Source: Blastocladiella britannica (Eukaryota > Blastocladiomycota > Blastocladiomycetes > Blastocladiales > Blastocladiaceae). Taken from it: DNA of 10,713 bases. Where the stretch lies: NCBI GenBank assembly GCA_025349905.2, contig MU625144.1, positions 1 to 10,713 of the forward strand, read 5' to 3'. A model generated the notes under the pieces. It searched no databases and was not told the DNA's origin. It saw nothing but the letters and a program-made list of their open reading frames with translations. This document shows, in pieces, positions 6,707 to 10,713 of this stretch. The position numbers were made by a program, and so were the translations under genes. Numbering within the stretch: the stretch's first letter is position 1; the number at the start of each line of letters is the position of its first letter.

Positions 6707-8050
6707 ATGATGGTGACAATGAATTTTCGTCCTGAACTCCCGCCCCGCCGGTCTGCGGCAAACGACGACGGCATCACTGCTGCTGCTGCGCCCATGGGCG
6801 AGGCTGCCCTTGCACCGCCCCTGGAAACCGGCGACCAAGGAATTATTCCCATGCCCGAACCGCTCGTGCCGCAACACCAAACCGGACCAGTATTTTACGA
6901 CAATCCGGCCATCTTTGCCATGCCCGAGCCCCTGGTCCCGGCCCCACAATACTCTTTGCTGGCGCCCGTAGTTTATTACGTCGAGGATCCGGCTGCTGCT
7001 GCTGCCATGTACTACGGAACGCCGGTCGATCCCTCGCCCGTTGGCTCCTACATTGCTACCGCACCACTACAGCAGCCGCTCCAGTATCAGGTCCCAGTCT
7101 CGCACGCCAGCGACTTCCCGCCCGCCTCGACATTTGCCATGCTTACGCCGCCGTCCCCAACAACCGCTGGCGCATATTCTGCTGCTCCATTGCTACCTCC
7201 CATGGTCGCGACGGCGCCACCGCGGCGCTCGAGCGCGATCGATGTCATTACGCTCCCAACCACTGTTCATGTAACGGGCGAGTCGACACTGATGCGACAG
7301 CGGCCGCCACGGACTCCGGACGCGTGCACCGTCGATTCCGATCGAGAATTCATCCGCGCCCCGATTTACTGGACGCTGCCGTTCGTGCTCAAGATCGTGA
7401 CGCTACTGGCGTCGCTGGTGGGCGTAATTGCAATCCGGGTAGCGCTTCCGGCCGCGCGCGATATCCAAGACCCAGCGGCGGCGGCCACAGGCGACGAGAC
7501 CGGGTTCCCGGTGCTCCTAGCGTACCAGTGGCTGATGGTCACGTCGATCGGGTACTGTGTCGGGTACTTGGTAGTCTATGGCGGGTGCTTTTACAACCGG
7601 CAGGCGCGTAAAATCAAGAACGCGTCGGCGACACGCCAGGCATGGAAACTCAATGCGCGGCGGTGCATTGTTGCGCCAGTGGACGCCGCGTTCGTGCTGG
7701 TGTGGCTCGTCGAGTGCTTGGTGCTGGCATTTGCGACCGGGAAACCGGCACTGTACCACGCCGCGTGCAGTATCACCGCTAGCTCGTCGGATGCTGCGGC
7801 CACCGAGGCACACGAGACGGTCGGCGTTACGTGTACGCTGGCGACTACGGTTCTGGCAATTGGGGGGATTGTGGGTGGGCTGTGGCTCGTGTCATGTTTG
7901 CACGTGGGGTGGGCCATTTCAAAGAACCGGGCCAAGGTAGCAAAGCTCGATGGGCCCCGATTGGTCGAGGAGCACCACGAGCCTCCAGTTCCTATTACTC
8001 CGATCCAGAGCCAGCAATCGACTCCCAAGCCGCCGCGCCGTGGTCGTTGA
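6707..8050 (+). CDS. Four-transmembrane protein with Pro/Ala-rich N-terminus, function unknown
   Basis: This is an intronless frame of 447 residues. ATG codons at 6707, 6710 and 6719 are all possible starts; the first is used. Residues 1-215 are disordered and rich in Pro, Ala and Tyr, and carry the heptad MPEPLVP twice (near residues 49 and 72) and an alanine block before MYYGTP. Four hydrophobic segments follow at about 220-246, 266-296, 320-345 and 371-402, with a basic loop between the second and third (NRQARKIKNASATRQAW) and a Cys-containing loop between the third and fourth. The cytoplasmic-type C-terminus ends in PKPPRRGR, a possible SH3-binding proline motif. The 4TM layout resembles MARVEL or tetraspan membrane proteins, but I see no diagnostic residues of either. 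It is divergently transcribed from the 7TM gene, so the two may share control. No family is assigned. Confidence 0.8.
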   Translation: MMVTMNFRPELPPRRSAANDDGITAAAAPMGEAALAPPLETGDQGIIPMPEPLVPQHQTGPVFYDNPAIFAMPEPLVPAPQYSLLAPVVYYVEDPAAAAAMYYGTPVDPSPVGSYIATAPLQQPLQYQVPVSHASDFPPASTFAMLTPPSPTTAGAYSAAPLLPPMVATAPPRRSSAIDVITLPTTVHVTGESTLMRQRPPRTPDACTVDSDREFIRAPIYWTLPFVLKIVTLLASLVGVIAIRVALPAARDIQDPAAAATGDETGFPVLLAYQWLMVTSIGYCVGYLVVYGGCFYNRQARKIKNASATRQAWKLNARRCIVAPVDAAFVLVWLVECLVLAFATGKPALYHAACSITASSSDAAATEAHETVGVTCTLATTVLAIGGIVGGLWLVSCLHVGWAISKNRAKVAKLDGPRLVEEHHEPPVPITPIQSQQSTPKPPRRGR

Positions 8051-8122
8051 CTGTTTTACTTGATCTCTTTCCCATCGCAAAACATGGATATTCCCATTTC
8101 AACAAAAGCATCGCAATAAATA
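8051..8122 (+). promoter_or_regulatory. Short spacer with upstream ORF before the propeller gene
   Basis: Only 72 bp separates the 4TM stop codon from the next candidate ATG at 8123. It contains an 11-residue upstream ORF at 8084-8119 (ATG GAT ATT ... TAA). If the real start is the later ATG at 8213, this ORF would lie in the 5' leader and could affect translation; that is inference. Confidence 0.4.
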
Positions 8123-10666
8123 ATGGTGGTCTTGACCGTGCACGTCTCGCTATTCACGCTCCGGCACCCACTGCGTCCACGACCTCCCAAACAGACCCCG
8201 TCGGAAGCGCAGATGGCAGGTGGCAATGAAACTGCTCCCATCACCATCTACACGTCGCGCGAAACGGCTCCCGACGGCGGCGAAGCAGCGCGGTCGCTCT
8301 TGCACCCGTCGCATGTGCTTGATCCGCGCGAATCCGACTGGTTGGCCCTGAGCGCGCAATGGCGAGGCCGACCTTGGATCCCCAACAGTAACCAAGCCAT
8401 GGATCCGTCCGCCCTCCTACCGTCAACTTCGGTGGCATCGACGCTTCTGGAAGTCGAGGACTTATTGGCGGCCGGCCACGCGGTCCCGCTGGCGGTGCTG
8501 TGGCACAATCCGTCCACGTTCCATATCCCACTTGACTCGGGGACGCTGGTACGCGTGGAACTGGCGCGCGGAGGCGGCGGTAGCAGCGGAAGCGGGGGTA
8601 GTGCACGCAAGATCGCGACGTCGGTGGTCACGGACCTGGCCAGTATCGTGATCGACACCACACTGGCGAGCAACTTGTCCGATCCGTTTGTGGATCCCGG
8701 TGCGGCGATGGCCGAAGGGTCGCCCTTGACGCGACGAAAGAAGGTGCGCAAGAACACAGTGCGATGGAGCGCCGTGCATCTCGCTCCGCACTTTGTCCTG
8801 GGTCACTTGCCACATGAAGGCGTGCTTCGCTTGTATTACAGCGCTACTCGGCACAAGCTGCTCACAATTGAGCGGGATGCCAAGTCCAAGCTCGCACGGG
8901 TATGTGCTTTTTTTTCCTTCCCCTTCTTGCAGGATCCTCATTTCGTTCAAAAACAGCCGGAATGGATCGATGTCCCCTTTTCGCACACGGGTCCCGTCCG
9001 GTTCGAGAGCCACGGAACCCATATTGCTGTTGTCACCGCCCATGTCGTGCATCTCTATGAACGACTCGAGCCAGATGGACGTATGAAGCTCAACTTTGTC
9101 ACCTCCATCCACTCGCCCGATCCGATCCGAGCGGCGCATTTCCCTTCAGCAGCGGCCCTGATCCTCGTCTACCAATCGGATCCCCTGAAATCAACCACCA
9201 CTGCATCCAGTACTACCGAGGTGTGGTGTCGGGCGTACCGGTTCGAGGCCAAGAAATCGCACCAGCGCGCATGGATCGAGATCGATGCGCGCGGGTCGGT
9301 GCTTTCGCTCGACTCGACCACGTGCGGGGTCATGACCAGCTGGGCGGCCGGACCGTCATACTCGTGCGCACCTTCTCAAGATACCGCCGCGTCGCCAATG
9401 GCACCGTCCACGGCGTTTGCGAGCACTGGACCGACATCCTCGACGCCTCGACGTGGCGCATTATCAGTCTCGCTGATATTTGGCACCGCGCTGGGCCGCA
9501 TCGTGCACTTGGCCGTGCGTCTGACCGACTCGGCCGCCGACTGGGACTTGGTCGGCGGCGCCGAGTCGCTGGCAACCCCCGTTTTTCCGGACAACGCCGC
9601 GCCCGTGGTCCATGTGGCCGTGCACCCATGCGGATGGGCGGTGGCCGCCGCCGATAGCACGGGCCGCGTGGTGCTCGTGGACTTGGCCGGAAACGTCCCG
9701 TTCTCTGTCCGTCACGCCATGACAACGGTCGGCGGGCCCGCAACGCCCGCAACCCGGATCGACTTGCTGTCGCGGGTGCCGTTTACTAGCATCCCGTCGT
9801 TACTGGTATGGGCGCCGTCCGCCGGAACAACCGACGAGTCCAGCGGTGGGAACACGGTGCAGCCGCCGGCGGTGGCGACGCTGGTGGTGGTATTTGACCG
9901 CGGCCCGATTGTGACGGTAGCCGTCGACGGGTTGGTGGCCGCGCGCGTGCACGCCGGCATGTCGGTCGCCGCGCTGCAAAGGGTCGCAAGAACATGGCCA
10001 GTGGTATCCTCGCACCACGCGTCCGACGTGGTGTTGGCGTCCACCGCGTTACTGGCCCGCGGAGACATGCACGGCGCGCTGGCCGCCGCTCACCGAGTCC
10101 TGTTCATCTCCACCACCACCGACACGGCAACGGTTTCGGAATCCACGCGCGCGGCCGCGGGCGTCCTGGTCCGCAAATCCGTGCAACGGCTCACGTCCCT
10201 CGGGCACGTTGGGCGAGCGGTCTTGGCCGCAGTCCCCGCCGCTAGCCACGCGGGAGTGCAGTGTGGGGACCAGTTGCTGGTGGCCGCGCACGCGGCGCGC
10301 GTTGCGGGGCACCCGACGTTGGCAGCCGCTGCTCACTTGGAGTTCCAGCGCGCATGTGCGGTGCCGTACCCGCGGCTCTTGATCGCCGATCCCACATCAC
10401 CCGATGGCGTCGCTTCAAGCTTGGACGAGACGATCGCGTACTATCGGGACCGCGTCAACGCGGCGGGCACGGTGCGCCGAGTGTCGGGCGAGGACGCTGT
10501 GCGCGCGGCGGTCTGGCACGAGTTGCGTGGCGACGTTGAGCGGGCGGGACAGTGTTGGCGGCGCGCTGCCGGGTCGGGGTCAGCTGCCACCGGTCCTGAC
10601 GCGGGAGTGGCTGCTGCCAAGGCGGGGCCGCGAATGGCGGCGCTCCGGGACTTGGATATAGGGTAA
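8123..10666 (+). CDS. Large beta-propeller plus helical-repeat protein, possibly MED16-like; 3' end uncertain
   Basis: The frame is open for 847 codons and contains an in-frame intron (8900-8956); splicing gives about 828 residues. ATG 8213 is an alternative start, since residues 1-30 look unlike the rest. The middle (about 215-590) has repeated beta-strand blocks like a divergent WD40 propeller, such as GVLRLYYSATRHKLLTIE, HIAVVTAHVVHLYER, GRIVHLAVRL and WAVAAADSTGRVVLVDL. A basic cluster RRKKVRK near residue 205 could be a nuclear signal, and a Gly/Ser linker lies near 147-160. From about residue 615 to the end are helix pairs (LARGDMHGALAAAHRVLF, ELRGDVERAGQCWRRA), TPR-like. The order and spacing of the blade motifs recall Mediator subunit 16, but the match is weak; coatomer- or IFT-type proteins share this architecture. 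A GTAAGC donor overlaps the stop codon, so the gene may be incomplete here. Confidence 0.75.
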   Translation: MVVLTVHVSLFTLRHPLRPRPPKQTPSEAQMAGGNETAPITIYTSRETAPDGGEAARSLLHPSHVLDPRESDWLALSAQWRGRPWIPNSNQAMDPSALLPSTSVASTLLEVEDLLAAGHAVPLAVLWHNPSTFHIPLDSGTLVRVELARGGGGSSGSGGSARKIATSVVTDLASIVIDTTLASNLSDPFVDPGAAMAEGSPLTRRKKVRKNTVRWSAVHLAPHFVLGHLPHEGVLRLYYSATRHKLLTIERDAKSKLARVCAFFSFPFLQDPHFVQKQPEWIDVPFSHTGPVRFESHGTHIAVVTAHVVHLYERLEPDGRMKLNFVTSIHSPDPIRAAHFPSAAALILVYQSDPLKSTTTASSTTEVWCRAYRFEAKKSHQRAWIEIDARGSVLSLDSTTCGVMTSWAAGPSYSCAPSQDTAASPMAPSTAFASTGPTSSTPRRGALSVSLIFGTALGRIVHLAVRLTDSAADWDLVGGAESLATPVFPDNAAPVVHVAVHPCGWAVAAADSTGRVVLVDLAGNVPFSVRHAMTTVGGPATPATRIDLLSRVPFTSIPSLLVWAPSAGTTDESSGGNTVQPPAVATLVVVFDRGPIVTVAVDGLVAARVHAGMSVAALQRVARTWPVVSSHHASDVVLASTALLARGDMHGALAAAHRVLFISTTTDTATVSESTRAAAGVLVRKSVQRLTSLGHVGRAVLAAVPAASHAGVQCGDQLLVAAHAARVAGHPTLAAAAHLEFQRACAVPYPRLLIADPTSPDGVASSLDETIAYYRDRVNAAGTVRRVSGEDAVRAAVWHELRGDVERAGQCWRRAAGSGSAATGPDAGVAAAKAGPRMAALRDLDIG
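8900..8956 (+). other. Probable in-frame intron without a stop codon (57 nt)
   Basis: GTATGT donor at 8900, an oligo-pyrimidine stretch, a CTCAT branch-like motif at 8936-8940 and AAAAACAG acceptor at 8949-8956. Length is a multiple of three and the phase is 0, so the reading frame continues through it. Unspliced, it would insert 19 residues beginning VCAFFSFPFLQ, which are unlike the flanking protein. Splicing joins SKLAR to PEWIDVPF. An acceptor at 8932 (TTGCAG) would give only 33 nt, shorter than any other intron here. Confidence 0.7.
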
Positions 10667-10713
10667 GCTACAGACATTGCACTATTACATTTTCCACTTT
10701 AGAATTTTTTTTT
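10661..10713 (+). other. Possible splice donor overlapping the stop of the last gene; window edge
   Basis: The sequence GG|GTAAGC at 10661-10668 is a strong donor, and the apparent TAA stop (10664-10666) lies inside it. Downstream DNA turns abruptly AT-rich and reaches a TTTAG at 10698-10702, then a T-run to the window end. Either the protein ends LRDLDIG or an intron starts at 10663 and coding resumes beyond the window. Confidence 0.45.

Noticed and set aside
8462..9139. Long minus-strand frames opposite the propeller gene
   Set aside because: They are shadows of a GC-rich coding strand: Arg/Pro/Ala-rich, without a recognisable domain, and other frames here are equally long.
1..10713. Mobile element, CRISPR array, tRNA or rRNA genes, bacterial-type operon
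   Set aside because: No terminal repeats, transposase motifs, spaced direct repeats or cloverleaf patterns were recognised, and the genes contain spliceosomal introns.

Overview
The window looks like a gene-dense piece of a nuclear genome from a fungus, most likely an early-diverging or zoosporic one (a Blastocladiomycota-type genome is my best guess, not proven). The evidence is GC-rich coding DNA full of Ala/Pro/Ser/Thr codons, AT-rich spacers, short GT-AG introns (51-71 nt, one of 197 nt) with CTNAC branch-like motifs, and a VIP36/ERGIC-53-type lectin whose N-terminal motif (SLYPPYID...NRWWDFGG) matches what I recall of fungal members. There are no bacterial operon features, CRISPR arrays, transposons, rRNA or tRNA genes that I can see.

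Layout from left to right. (1) 51-1470, minus: three-exon gene for a Sel1-repeat protein with a mitochondrial-type presequence. (2) 1471-1594: divergent promoter. (3) 1595-3124, plus: intronless low-complexity protein with a short helical C-terminal segment, function unknown. (4) 3321-4692, plus: six-exon L-type lectin cargo receptor of the early secretory pathway. (5) 4693-4847: convergent 3' ends. (6) 4848-6162, minus: three-exon seven-transmembrane protein, a GPCR-like orphan. (7) 6163-6706: 544-bp divergent intergenic region with GGCGG-type inverted repeats. (8) 6707-8050, plus: four-transmembrane protein with a long Pro/Ala-rich N-terminus. (9) 8123-10666, plus: large propeller-plus-helical-repeat protein, possibly Mediator subunit MED16, containing an in-frame, stop-less 57-nt intron; it may continue beyond the window, because a strong splice donor overlaps its apparent stop.

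The genes do not form an obvious pathway. Three encode membrane or secretory-pathway proteins (lectin, 7TM, 4TM), and the rest look mitochondrial or nuclear. Genes are packed 72-544 bp apart in mixed orientation, as in compact fungal genomes. The points most worth a second look are the lectin with no visible signal peptide and with altered sugar-contact positions, the A-rich rather than pyrimidine-rich 3' splice sites, the orphan 7TM protein, and the two splice problems in the last gene. No discrete new biological system such as a defence island or mobile element is evident.
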